Shown here: positions 34,188 through 42,119 of the stretch, piece after piece
How positions within the stretch are numbered: the first letter of the stretch is position 1
Layout: each line of letters begins with the position of its first letter
NCBI GenBank assembly: GCA_964526285.1
Contig: CAZGIW010000003.1
Coordinates: 1 to 64,000, forward strand
Direction of reading: 5' to 3'
DNA from: CAYMAZ01 sp964526285
GTDB lineage: Bacteria; Bacteroidota; Bacteroidia; Bacteroidales; DTU049
DNA length: 64,000 nucleotides
Notes under the pieces: generated by a model
The model's input: the letters and a program-made list of their open reading frames with translations, nothing else
What the model was told of the DNA's origin: nothing
Database searches by the model: none
Position numbers and translations under genes: made by a program

Positions 34188-34940
34188 TTACCTCCTGAAC
34201 TCATACAGAACTATTCCTGCTGCCATGGCTGCATTCAACGATTCGGCTTCCGAACTACGTGCAGACTCAATGGTGATTTTGTCCGTTACAAACCCTAAAA
34301 TGCTTTTTGAAATGCCATGACTCTCATTTCCAATAATAATCACCGAAGGTTTTGATTTCTGTATCTGTTGAAGTGGTGTTCCGTTCAGCACTGTGGCATA
34401 TATACGCACATTTTTCTCAAGTGATTGAAGTTGACTGATAAGATCTGAATAGAAAATATTTACCCTGCAAAAAGAGCCCATACTTGCCTGTATCACTTTG
34501 GGAGAATACACATCAACTGTCTCTTCGCTGCAAATGATTTGTGAAACACCAAACCAGTCACAAAGCCTTATGATGGTCCCCAAATTGCCGGGATCACGAA
34601 CAGAATCAAGCATCAAAATAACTTCGTTAAATTGTGGAACTCGGGGTGTCATTTCTTTGGGAATGTTAAGTAAAGCAAGTCCAAACGAAGGTGTTGTGAG
34701 CAAGGAAATACGCTCCAACTCTGAATCGGATATTTCGGTTACATCAATGCCAGTTAATAAGTCAGCAGAAATTTCTTTCAAAGCCGAAGAGGTGAGAAAC
34801 AGATCCACAATCTCAAATTTAGCTGAATCCAGAACTTCAAGAATGATTTTTTTGCCCTCAGCAATGAACAAACCATGCTGTTTTCTGAATTTTTTGTTGT
34901 CAAGACTTCCAATAAGACTGATTTTGCTTTTTGATAACAT
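34188..34940 (-). CDS. TrmH/SpoU family RNA 2'-O-methyltransferase
   Basis: The product has 250 residues. An N-terminal substrate-binding domain (~residues 1-95, with KFRKQHGLFIAEGKKIILEV) precedes a SPOUT domain. The three motifs are present: LDSVRDPGNLGTIIRLCDWFG (motif 1), IIIGNESHGIS (motif 2) and SLNAAMAAGIVLYEF (motif 3), which forms the SAM-binding knot. The family methylates ribose in rRNA or tRNA, but the exact nucleotide cannot be read. It is convergent with the FISUMP gene (10 bp apart). Confidence 0.9.
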   Translation of the reverse strand: MLSKSKISLIGSLDNKKFRKQHGLFIAEGKKIILEVLDSAKFEIVDLFLTSSALKEISADLLTGIDVTEISDSELERISLLTTPSFGLALLNIPKEMTPRVPQFNEVILMLDSVRDPGNLGTIIRLCDWFGVSQIICSEETVDVYSPKVIQASMGSFCRVNIFYSDLISQLQSLEKNVRIYATVLNGTPLQQIQKSKPSVIIIGNESHGISKSILGFVTDKITIESARSSEAESLNAAMAAGIVLYEFRR

Positions 34941-34957
34941 AGTATCGAAAATTTATG

Positions 34958-34965
34958 CAAACATA
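34958..34965 (-). promoter_or_regulatory. -7 promoter element for the SpoU methyltransferase
   Basis: The minus strand reads TATGTTTG, 18 bp before the ATG at 34940. Confidence 0.55.
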
Positions 34966-35042
34966 CAGTTTTTATGTTACTGTTCAGTGGTTTTTTATAA
35001 GCCACTCCCATCGGGATTCCTATGGAAGAATACACAGATTTC

Positions 35043-35214
35043 CACGAATAATCCCGTTAATTCTGCAAAAGCCATCACATTGTTTCAAATTCAGAAAAAT
35101 GAAAGCAAGCTTTCTTTTCCGGAATTTGAAACATTATAAAACAAATCTGAATATTCAGATTTGTTTTCATCCATGACTTTTGCAGAAAAAAGCTCTAGTA
35201 CAACATATTCGTGT
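35043..35214. repeat. Structured palindromic repeat element, copy 1
   Basis: Outer inverted repeats CTGCAAAAGCCAT (35063-35075) and ATGACTTTTGCAG (35173-35185) enclose two hairpins. Hairpin 1 pairs 35081-35092 with 35122-35133 (perfect 12 bp TGTTTCAAATTC) and has a small inner stem GAAAGC/GCTTTC. Hairpin 2 is a perfect 24-bp palindrome at 35141-35164. The same sequence, with differences mostly in loops, recurs at 59111-59258. Both regions end with the word CAACATATTCGTGT. It is non-coding and could be a MITE-like or REP-like element, or a structured RNA. Confidence 0.75.
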
Positions 35215-35332
35215 TTATTAATGATTCTAAGATATAGCCAAATATTATTTCATTTTTTAATGAGAAATTTTTTCAGGAAGATAATTTTTAAAATATTTTT
35301 ACAATTTCTTGCTAAAAAACAAAAAATGTTTA

Positions 35333-35340
35333 TATCTTTG
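35333..35340 (+). promoter_or_regulatory. -7 promoter element for rplU-rpmA
   Basis: TATCTTTG ends 37 bp before the ATG at 35378. Confidence 0.6.
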
Positions 35341-35377
35341 CACCCCGATTTTAAAAACAGACGAAAAAAGAAGAACC

Positions 35378-35797
35378 ATGTACGCTATAGTAAACATTTC
35401 AGGTCAGCAATTCAGGGTTGAGAACAACCGTAAATTATATGTTCACAGACAGGATGCAAATCCAGGAGACTCCATTGAGTTTAATGAGGTATTACTTATG
35501 GAAGAAGACGGAAAGGTGTTGATTGGTAAACCCTATATTGATGGAGCAAGTGTAGTTGCGAAGGTTGTTGAGCATTTGAAGGGAGATAAAGTCTTGGTTT
35601 TCAAAAAGAAACGTCGTAAAGGATATCAAAAACTCAATGGTCATCGCCAGTTTTTAACCCGCATAGAAGTTGAGGGTATTTTTTCCACAGCAGCTCCATC
35701 AAAGAAAAAGGCAACACCCAAGAAGAAAGTTGCTAAAAAAATGGATGAAGATGGAAATGATGCACAAACAGATGTGCAAACAGACGTAAAAGAATAA
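35378..35797 (+). CDS. rplU: 50S ribosomal protein L21
   Basis: The product has 139 residues. The N-terminus MYAIVNISGQQFRVENNRK and later KGYQKLNGHRQFLTRIEVEGI are diagnostic of L21. The start at 35378 matches the family; the longer ORF begins upstream of a normal N-terminus. After residue ~103, where L21 usually ends, there is a ~35-residue tail that is first Lys/Ala/Pro-rich (SKKKATPKKKVAKK) then acidic. Such tails occur in some Bacteroidota L21 proteins. rpmA follows after 25 bp in the usual pair. Confidence 0.96.
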   Translation: MYAIVNISGQQFRVENNRKLYVHRQDANPGDSIEFNEVLLMEEDGKVLIGKPYIDGASVVAKVVEHLKGDKVLVFKKKRRKGYQKLNGHRQFLTRIEVEGIFSTAAPSKKKATPKKKVAKKMDEDGNDAQTDVQTDVKE

Positions 35798-35822
35798 ATA
35801 TTAACATTTAAATAATACAACC

Positions 35823-36080
35823 ATGGCTCATAAGAAAGGTGTCGGTAGTTCCAATAACGGAAGAGAGTCACAAAGCAAACGGCTCGGAGTAAAAATTTAC
35901 GGTGGACAATACGCAAAGGCAGGAAATATTTTAATCAGACAAAGAGGGACGGTTCATTACCCCGGATTGAATGTTGGGATGGGCAAGGATCACACATTGT
36001 TTGCATTGATTAACGGAAAAGTGGAATTTAAAAAAACCAGAGAAAACAGGTCGTTTGTACATATCATTCCTGCTGAATAA
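35823..36080 (+). CDS. rpmA: 50S ribosomal protein L27
   Basis: The product has 85 residues, the normal length. It begins MAHKKGVGSSNNGRESQSKR and contains QRGTVHYPGLNVGMGKDHTL, which are typical L27 segments. The N-terminal tail reaches the peptidyl-transferase centre. No N-terminal pre-sequence is present. It is co-transcribed with rplU and followed by a terminator. Confidence 0.97.
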   Translation: MAHKKGVGSSNNGRESQSKRLGVKIYGGQYAKAGNILIRQRGTVHYPGLNVGMGKDHTLFALINGKVEFKKTRENRSFVHIIPAE

Positions 36081-36106
36081 GCATAGAGTATTTTAAATAA
36101 TTATCA

Positions 36107-36139
36107 GCCTTTGCTAGTAATAGCAAAGGCTTTTTTTTA
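36107..36139 (+). terminator. Rho-independent terminator of rplU-rpmA
   Basis: GCCTTTGCT / AGCAAAGGC with a 6-nt loop is followed by nine T, 26 bp past the rpmA stop. Confidence 0.9.
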
Positions 36140-36235
36140 ACTATCACATAATTTTTTTTCAAAAAATGTGTTTATAAGAAAATCTTTGCTAATTTAGCAC
36201 CCTCAAAAAAGCATTGAAACAAAGCGAAAAAGAAA

Positions 36236-36323
36236 GGAGAGATGGCCGAGTGGTCGAAGGCGCACGCTTGGAAAGCGTGTATCCGTCGAAAGCGGATCAA
36301 GGGTTCGAATCCCTTTCTCTCCG
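36236..36323 (+). tRNA. tRNA-Ser (anticodon GGA)
   Basis: This is an 88-nt class II tRNA. Acceptor GGAGAGA pairs with TCTCTCC, discriminator G. The anticodon stem CACGC/GCGTG encloses loop TTGGAAA, giving anticodon GGA for TCC/TCT. The long variable arm pairs ATCCG with CGGAT, and the T arm contains GGTTCGAATCC. The 3' CCA is not encoded. It lies 70 bp before the exbB-like gene. Confidence 0.95.
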
Positions 36324-36392
36324 CTCGGTAAAAAACAGAAACCAAAAAAAAAACGAATATATTAACCAATTAAAAAACTAATAGAAACAATC

Positions 36393-37208
36393 ATGAAAAA
36401 ATTAATTTCATTATTCGCATTAGCATGCATGCTTACATTTGTTGTTACTACATCTGCATTTGCTCAGGCAGAAGAGGTAGAAACAGAAGAAGCAACAACA
36501 GAAGTTGTTGAAGAAGCAACAGAAGCACCGACAGAGATTCCTGCTGAAGAAGCAACAGAAGAAACAAAAACATTTCATCAGGTACTGAAAGAAAAATTTA
36601 TTGAAGGTGGAGCAGGATGGATGACACCAATTCTTATCTGTCTTATTCTTGGTCTGGCATTGGTTATTGAAAGAATTCTTTATCTAAACCTTGCTACAAC
36701 CAATACAAAAAAGTTGTTGGTTCAACTTGAAGACACTCTTGCAGCTGAAGGTGTTGAAGGAGCAAAGGAGCTTTGCCGCAAAACAAGAGGACCTGTTGCA
36801 AGTATTTTCTATCAGGGACTTGATAGAATGCAGGAAAATATTGACATAATTGAAAAATCAATCGTATCATATGGTGGTGTGCAGATGTCAAGACTGGAAA
36901 GTAACCTCACATGGATTTCTTTGTTTATTGCAATTGCACCAATGCTTGGATTTACCGGTACAGTAATCGGGATGATTCAGGCATTTGACTCAATTGAAAA
37001 GGCAGGTGATATCTCACCAACCGTTGTTGCAGGTGGTATGAAAGTAGCTCTTTTGACAACAGTGTTTGGTTTGATAACTGCGATTCTTTTACAACTTCTC
37101 TATAACTATCTGGTTGCAAAAATTGAATCTCTTGTAAACGCAATGGAAGATTCAAGTATCAGTTTTATGGATATAGTTGTAAAATACAAACACGATAAAA
37201 ATATTTAA
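36393..37208 (+). CDS. exbB: MotA/TolQ/ExbB proton channel family protein
   Basis: The product has 271 residues. It starts with a signal-peptide-like helix ending in TSAFAQ, then a Glu/Thr-rich linker (~residues 28-65). Three transmembrane helices follow at ~residues 75-97, ~168-190 and ~210-232. The conserved ExbB segment ISLFIAIAPMLGFTGTVIGMIQAF is present, as is VVAGGMKVALLTTVFGLITAILL. It would couple the proton motive force to TonB-dependent transport together with the two ExbD-like proteins downstream. The exbB/tolQ assignment is by family only, since no TonB or Pal gene adjoins. I see no TAnnTTTG between the tRNA and the gene. Confidence 0.88.
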   Translation: MKKLISLFALACMLTFVVTTSAFAQAEEVETEEATTEVVEEATEAPTEIPAEEATEETKTFHQVLKEKFIEGGAGWMTPILICLILGLALVIERILYLNLATTNTKKLLVQLEDTLAAEGVEGAKELCRKTRGPVASIFYQGLDRMQENIDIIEKSIVSYGGVQMSRLESNLTWISLFIAIAPMLGFTGTVIGMIQAFDSIEKAGDISPTVVAGGMKVALLTTVFGLITAILLQLLYNYLVAKIESLVNAMEDSSISFMDIVVKYKHDKNI

Positions 37209-37210
37209 TT

Positions 37211-37546
37211 ATGAATACAGTTATTAATATTGGAATAATTGTTACCTACATTTTTGTAGCTCTGGCTATTGCGTCCATATTATTTTTTGCCATCAAAGCA
37301 CTGGTGTCAGATTTTAAAAGCGCAGGCATCTCTCTTGTAGGTATCGCAGCTTTGGCCGTTTTGTTTCTTGTTTCGTTTGCTGTTTCAAAATCCAATGATA
37401 TTGACATTCAGTTTTTTGAAAAAAATGAAGCAAATTATTCAATGAGTAAACTTATCGGCACAGGACCTATTATGCTCTATTTTATGGTTGCAGTAGTTCT
37501 CATTGTGATCATTTACGTACAGGTATCAAAACTTTTTAAAAAATAA
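37211..37546 (+). CDS. Small three-helix membrane protein between exbB and exbD
   Basis: The product has 111 residues with three hydrophobic helices (~residues 5-29, 38-58 and 85-107) and a short polar loop (KSNDIDIQFFEKNEANYSMS). No family name comes to mind. Proteins of this size sit between ExbB and ExbD in many Bacteroidota operons. The gaps are 2 bp upstream and 6 bp downstream, so it is surely co-translated with the energiser and may be an extra subunit. Confidence 0.7.
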   Translation: MNTVINIGIIVTYIFVALAIASILFFAIKALVSDFKSAGISLVGIAALAVLFLVSFAVSKSNDIDIQFFEKNEANYSMSKLIGTGPIMLYFMVAVVLIVIIYVQVSKLFKK

Positions 37547-37552
37547 TCTATC

Positions 37553-38134
37553 ATGGCTAAGAAAACACCCGAATTAAATACAGCATCAATGGCAGATATT
37601 TCATTTCTGTTGTTAACATTCTTTTTGTTAACATCATCCATTGATACTGATATGGGTATTAACCGTCTTTTGCCACCACCTCCGGAACCAGATATGCAGG
37701 TTGATGATATTAAGGTAAAGAAACGTAATATGTTTGTTGTTCTTATCAACACATATGATCAGCTTCTTGTTAGAGGAAAGCCCGGAGATATTCGCACATT
37801 GAGAAAAGAAGCCAAGGAGTTTATTTCAAACCCTTACAATGACCCTAATTTGCCAGAGAAAAAACCCACTGACATTAATCACCTTGGGGTGTATGATGTG
37901 TCTTTGGGAATTATTTCTCTTCAGAATGACAGGGGGACATCCTACTCAATGTACATTAAGGTCCAGAACGAACTTACTGCAGCCTTTAATGAGCTGCGCG
38001 ACGAATTGTCTATGGATCGTTTTGGTGTCAAATATGACGACCTGAGAAATCCTGAATATAAGGAGGCAATCAGAAAGGCAATACCTATGAAATTATCCGA
38101 AGCAGAACCTAAAGATGTGGGAGGAAAGAAATAA
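37553..38134 (+). CDS. exbD: ExbD/TolR family protein (first copy)
   Basis: The product has 193 residues. One N-terminal membrane helix carries the conserved Asp in TASMADISFLLLTFFLLTSS, followed by the Pro-rich hinge LLPPPPEPD and a periplasmic domain. That domain has an extended insertion (residues ~80-130, rich in Pro, Asn and Asp), longer than the ~140 residues of E. coli ExbD. It would form the proton channel with ExbB. Its stop overlaps the next start by one base (TAATG). Confidence 0.88.
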   Translation: MAKKTPELNTASMADISFLLLTFFLLTSSIDTDMGINRLLPPPPEPDMQVDDIKVKKRNMFVVLINTYDQLLVRGKPGDIRTLRKEAKEFISNPYNDPNLPEKKPTDINHLGVYDVSLGIISLQNDRGTSYSMYIKVQNELTAAFNELRDELSMDRFGVKYDDLRNPEYKEAIRKAIPMKLSEAEPKDVGGKK

Positions 38135-38607
38135 TGGCACGTTTCAGAAAAGGCGACAAACCAAAAGTTCCCGGAATTAATACCGGCTCCATGTCTGATA
38201 TTATCTTCATGTTTCTGTTTTTCTTTATGGTTATTACCACCATTCGTGAGGCAACACTATTTGTTAGAGTGAAAGTCCCCATGGCATCTGAAGTGCAGAA
38301 ACTTGAAAGAAAAGCGTTGGTGAGCTATATTTATATCGGACAACCAACCAAAACTGAACTATATGGTGTTGAACCACGTATTCAGTTAAATGATGTCTAT
38401 GCTATGCCATCTGATATCGGAGAATTTGTTTTTGTTGAAAGATCACGAAGAAGTGAAGCAGACAAACCATTTATCACTTTTTCCCTGAAAGTGGATGAAA
38501 ACACCAAAATGGGAGTTGTAACAGATGTGAAACAGGAGCTCAGATATGCAATGGCATTGAAAATTAACTATTCAACCCGTAGGGGTGATGCTGTTAGTTC
38601 CAAGTAG
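38134..38607 (+). CDS. ExbD/TolR family protein (second copy)
   Basis: The product has 157 residues. The N-terminal helix SMSDIIFMFLFFFMVITTI has the conserved Asp, and a short periplasmic alpha/beta domain ends the protein. It differs clearly from the first copy in length and in the helix, so the two are probably non-redundant subunits of one ExbB-ExbD complex. It is translationally coupled to the gene before it and is the last gene of the operon. Confidence 0.87.
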   Translation: MARFRKGDKPKVPGINTGSMSDIIFMFLFFFMVITTIREATLFVRVKVPMASEVQKLERKALVSYIYIGQPTKTELYGVEPRIQLNDVYAMPSDIGEFVFVERSRRSEADKPFITFSLKVDENTKMGVVTDVKQELRYAMALKINYSTRRGDAVSSK

Positions 38608-38623
38608 GTTTTGATGAATAAAT

Positions 38624-38657
38624 AAAAAAAAGGTTGCCTTTTAGCAACCTTTTTTTA
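38624..38657 (+). terminator. Rho-independent terminator of the exbB-exbD operon
   Basis: GGTTGC / GCAACC with a 6-nt loop lies between A8 and T7, 16 bp past the last stop. Confidence 0.9.
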
Positions 38658-38709
38658 TTCAGATAAAAAAAAACGTTGTAATTTAGAGCCGATTTAAAAA
38701 CATACATTA

Positions 38710-39552
38710 ATGAAAGAAATAATTGTAGGAATTGATTTTTCCAAAGGAGCTATGAATGCTCTGAATTATGCCACTCTTATGGCAAACTATCTTGAGGCAA
38801 ACATTACGATGGTTTGGGTTGATAAGCCCGGATCTGCAGATTCAATTTTTGATAATAGTACTGGTTCTCACCGAAAGGAAGTCCACCGAAGATTTGAAGA
38901 GATTATTAAAAAGTATTCAAAAGACCTGAAAAAGGGAGAACTGAAATACAAAATCCGTAGTGGAAAAATATATGAAGAAATTGGAAATCAGGCAAAGTAT
39001 AATGATGCACAGTATATCATTTCAGGAACTCATGGTATATCAGGATTTGAAGAAATATGGATTGGAAGTAATGCCAATCGGATTGTTTCATCTTCACCAT
39101 GTCCGGTTTTTACAGTACGACAAGGGTATGTTGTAAAAAAGAAAATTTCAAAAATAGTTATGCCCATTGACAGTACTATGGAAACAAGACAAAAAGCACC
39201 CTATGTAGCCGAAATTGCAAAAGCTTTCAAAGCAGAAGTGCTTGTGCTTGGCCTTGCAATTACTTCTGTTTCAACCATTAAGAAAAGAATGGAAAGCTAT
39301 GCAAAACAAATGACTGAATATTTCACAAAAGAAGGGATAAAAAACAATTATACCGAAGTAAAAGCATCCAATGTAACTTCTGCAACACTAAAGTTTGCAG
39401 AAGAAAAGAATGCTGATTTAATATGCATCATGACAGAGCAGGAAACGGCAACTGCAAATATAATTTTAGGTCCATTTGCTCAGCAAATGGTTAATCACTC
39501 ACCGATTCCAGTTTTAAGCGTTCATCCTAAAAATTTCTACATATTAAAATAA
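38710..39552 (+). CDS. Universal stress protein, tandem UspA domains
   Basis: The product has 280 residues with two Usp domains (~residues 1-145 and ~150-280). The first has the ATP-binding consensus G-x2-G-x9-G-S in GTHGISGFEEIWIGS, then NRIVSSSPCPVFTV. The second has the corresponding region degenerate (MTEQETATANIILGPFAQQMV), so only one site is likely to bind ATP. It is cytoplasmic, with its own terminator. A TAATTTAG sequence upstream is a weak promoter candidate. Confidence 0.9.
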   Translation: MKEIIVGIDFSKGAMNALNYATLMANYLEANITMVWVDKPGSADSIFDNSTGSHRKEVHRRFEEIIKKYSKDLKKGELKYKIRSGKIYEEIGNQAKYNDAQYIISGTHGISGFEEIWIGSNANRIVSSSPCPVFTVRQGYVVKKKISKIVMPIDSTMETRQKAPYVAEIAKAFKAEVLVLGLAITSVSTIKKRMESYAKQMTEYFTKEGIKNNYTEVKASNVTSATLKFAEEKNADLICIMTEQETATANIILGPFAQQMVNHSPIPVLSVHPKNFYILK

Positions 39553-39578
39553 TCTTCCACGGCTTGCAAAATCGTGGA

Positions 39579-39611
39579 GTTCCGCATCAATTTGGTGCGG
39601 AACTTTTTTTT
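39579..39611 (+). terminator. Rho-independent terminator of the Usp gene
   Basis: GTTCCGCA / TGCGGAAC with a 9-nt loop is followed by eight T. Confidence 0.9.
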
Positions 39612-39661
39612 ATCCCAAATTTGTCATTAGGAGTTTCAAAAACGAATGACTTAGTTGGGGT

Positions 39662-41308
39662 TTATCCCTTATTGCAATAACCCTCTTTCATAAACGGATA
39701 TTTGAAATCAGAAGGAGGTAACAAGGTTTCTTTTATGGTTCTTGGACTCACCCACCTGAGTAAATTCAGCAAACTCCCAGCCTTGTCGTTGGTCCCTGAA
39801 GCTCTTGAACCACCAAAAGGTTGTTGACCAACAACTGCTCCGGTTGGCTTATCATTATAATAAAAGTTTCCGGCTGCATATTTCAAGATTCTGCATGCCT
39901 TCTGAAGTTCATTTCTGTTGCGCGAAAAAACAGAACCTGTGAGTCCATATGGAGAGGTATTGTCCACAAGCTCAAGTGTTTCATCAAATTTCTCATCTTC
40001 ATAAACATAAATGGTCATCACTGGACCGAATATCTCTTCTTCCATTGTGATAAAATGAGGGTCAGTTGTGTGAATAATTGTTGGTTCAATAAAATATCCC
40101 TTTGAAGAATCTGTGTTTCCTCCAAAAATGACTTCTGCCTTTTCACTTTTTTGAGCCTTCTCAATGTAACCGAGAATAGACTGAAACGCTTTTTCATTGA
40201 TGACTGCACCCATGAAATTTTCAAAATTGCACACATCACCAACTTTTATCTCTGTCCACATTTGTCCAATTATTTCTTTGAGTTTAGCCCACTTTGATAC
40301 GGGAATATATGCCCTTGATGCAGCGGAACACTTTTGTCCCTGATATTCAAAAGCACCACGCACAATAGCCGTAGCAACCTCATATACATCAGCAGAGTTA
40401 TGTGCAATAATGAAATCCTTACCTCCTGTTTCACCAACAATACGTGGATAGGATTTGTAATTATCAATGTTCAGTGCCACGGTTTTGTATATACTGTTGA
40501 ATGTATTTGTGGAACCTGTGAAGTGAATGCCTGCTAGCATTCTGTGAGATAGCACCAATGGAGCAATAACAGAACTCTGCCCTGGAATAAAATTTATGAC
40601 TCCGGGAGGAAGTCCTGCTTCTATAAAAACTTTCATTAGAAAATAGTTTGAAAGCACAGCATTGGCAGATGGCTTCCACACAACAGTATTTCCCATTAAA
40701 ACAGGGGCCAGGGTTAAGTTAGATCCAATAGATGTGAAATTGAATGGAGTTACTGCAAAAACAAAACCTTCCAGGGGTCTGTACTCTAAACGATTAATTA
40801 TGCCAGGAGGAGAAACTGGCTGCTCATTGTAGATTTTTGAAGCAAATTCAGCATTGAACCGGATAAAATCAACAGATTCATCCACTGCATCAATCTCCGC
40901 CTGATGAGCAGTTTTGCTTTGCCCCAACATTGTGGCTGCATTAATTACGTGCTTGTATTTTTGAGAGATTAGTTCTGCGATTTTCAGTGTGAGAGAAACT
41001 CGTTCCACCCATGAGAATGATTCCCATGATTTGTGTGCCTCAAGCGCTGCATCAATGGCCATTTTAACTTCATTTTCTCCAGCTCTGTGAAATCGGGCAA
41101 TAACGTGGTTGTGATTGTGTGGTATTCTGATTTCTTCCACATCTCCTGTATAAATTTCTTTGCCTCCGATAATAAGAGGAATCTCTGTAATAGTATTTTT
41201 CAGTTTTTCTATTTCCCCCATGAGTGCTTTTCTTTGGGGAGTACCTGCTTTATATAATTCCACCGGTTCATTGCCCGGAGCTTTGTAATGAAATATTGCG
41301 TTATTCAT
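39662..41308 (-). CDS. pruA: 1-pyrroline-5-carboxylate (L-glutamate gamma-semialdehyde) dehydrogenase
   Basis: This NAD-dependent enzyme of 548 residues oxidises glutamate semialdehyde to glutamate in proline breakdown. Aldehyde dehydrogenase landmarks are VFAVTPFNFTSIGSNL, the cofactor motif FTGSTNTF, the general-base Glu in VGETGGKD, the catalytic Cys in GQKCSAASRAYIP and EEIFGPVMTIYVY. The length and the C-terminal LLNLLRWVSPRTIKE match stand-alone PruA of Bacteroidota. No proline dehydrogenase gene adjoins it. It is monocistronic, with its own promoter. Confidence 0.94.
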   Translation of the reverse strand: MNNAIFHYKAPGNEPVELYKAGTPQRKALMGEIEKLKNTITEIPLIIGGKEIYTGDVEEIRIPHNHNHVIARFHRAGENEVKMAIDAALEAHKSWESFSWVERVSLTLKIAELISQKYKHVINAATMLGQSKTAHQAEIDAVDESVDFIRFNAEFASKIYNEQPVSPPGIINRLEYRPLEGFVFAVTPFNFTSIGSNLTLAPVLMGNTVVWKPSANAVLSNYFLMKVFIEAGLPPGVINFIPGQSSVIAPLVLSHRMLAGIHFTGSTNTFNSIYKTVALNIDNYKSYPRIVGETGGKDFIIAHNSADVYEVATAIVRGAFEYQGQKCSAASRAYIPVSKWAKLKEIIGQMWTEIKVGDVCNFENFMGAVINEKAFQSILGYIEKAQKSEKAEVIFGGNTDSSKGYFIEPTIIHTTDPHFITMEEEIFGPVMTIYVYEDEKFDETLELVDNTSPYGLTGSVFSRNRNELQKACRILKYAAGNFYYNDKPTGAVVGQQPFGGSRASGTNDKAGSLLNLLRWVSPRTIKETLLPPSDFKYPFMKEGYCNKG

Positions 41309-41336
41309 GGCTTGTGTTTCTGGTTATTAATTTAGA

Positions 41337-41344
41337 CAAAATTA
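41337..41344 (-). promoter_or_regulatory. -7 promoter element for pruA
   Basis: The minus strand reads TAATTTTG, 29 bp before the ATG at 41308. A second TAATTTTG lies about 30 bp further upstream. Confidence 0.55.
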
Positions 41345-41411
41345 ATATAAAATTTTCATATGACAAAATTATTTTTTAATTTATCTTTTAAAAAGAGAGA
41401 ACTAAAAAAGA

Positions 41412-42098
41412 TTAAACTGGTTGTTGTAGAGAGAGATTGAAAACTATTTCTGATTCATTTTTATTGACAGAATGCTTCACATTATTTTTTTCCAGTCGTG
41501 TCTTTAGAACATCAAAAAAACCAATTTCAACATCATCTTTAACCATGGTCAATTTCCACTCATTATTAAAGTTAAATAATGCTCTTGCAGCCAGAATAAT
41601 TTTTTCAGATTTTTTGTTTAAGTCTTCTTTTGAAATTTGCCACCATTGAACATCATTTTTGCTTGATACCAGGGAGTAGCCTATTTCCTGACTATATGCT
41701 TTTGCTTTTATGTTGTTTTTTAAAGTTTGAGCTTTAATAGCCCTTAATCCAAGAGCATGAAATGAAAAGTATAACAAATAAAAAGCTGCAATTAGTGTAA
41801 TCTCTGAATATAAAAACTCTTCATTTCCAACAAATACGCCTGCTTCTGCAATTTCTTTGTCATAATCAATATTTTTAAGGTTGTTTACGCCAAAGGGGGT
41901 ATTTTTATAATTGGATATGAAATATATGTTGTGGATGTTTCTAACAGAACAGAACCATTTATGTTGTTGTTGAGGGCGAATTACATTTCTGTTAATCATA
42001 TTGTTTCTTACAATGTCTTTGTTTCTCCATTGTCTGACCATTTCAAGGGTTTCCAGATTAATACTGTGAAAACTAAACTGTCCTGTTTGTAGAATCAT
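41412..42098 (-). CDS. GNAT-like N-acyltransferase (PseH-like)
   Basis: The product has 228 residues. The first ~155 residues read like a GNAT domain of the PseH/sugar N-acetyltransferase type. Features are LEMVRQWRNKDIVRNNM at the start, QQQHKWF, YFISNYKNTPFGVNNLKNID as the core beta strands, a helix with ALGLRAIKAQTLKNNIKAKAYS and then the IGYSLV strand. The C-terminal ~70 residues are not recognised. In an operon with ACP and KAS III it would plausibly transfer an acyl group, perhaps straight from ACP, to an amino sugar. That is inference. It is the last gene of the five-gene set (21 bp after the GT2). Confidence 0.6.
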   Translation of the reverse strand: MILQTGQFSFHSINLETLEMVRQWRNKDIVRNNMINRNVIRPQQQHKWFCSVRNIHNIYFISNYKNTPFGVNNLKNIDYDKEIAEAGVFVGNEEFLYSEITLIAAFYLLYFSFHALGLRAIKAQTLKNNIKAKAYSQEIGYSLVSSKNDVQWWQISKEDLNKKSEKIILAARALFNFNNEWKLTMVKDDVEIGFFDVLKTRLEKNNVKHSVNKNESEIVFNLSLQQPV

Positions 42099-42119
42099 GT
42101 TTTTTATTGGTTTATGAAA

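Larger units (their letters stand above)
34941..35377. other. Gene-poor intergenic region with a structured repeat element
   Basis: The 437 bp between the SpoU gene and rplU hold no credible gene. Contents are the SpoU promoter, a CCATCGGGATTCCT word (35008-35021) that recurs inverted at 58715-58728, the structured element at 35043-35214, an AT-rich stretch (35215-35330) and the rplU promoter. ORFs that cross it are not conserved-looking. Confidence 0.7.

Noticed and set aside
34498..35139. 213-residue plus-strand ORF
   Set aside because: It is antisense to the SpoU methyltransferase gene and then enters the structured repeat; it has no coding character.
38678..38685. Promoter TAATTTAG before the Usp gene
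   Set aside because: It departs from TAnnTTTG at a conserved T position, so it is left out of the promoter list.
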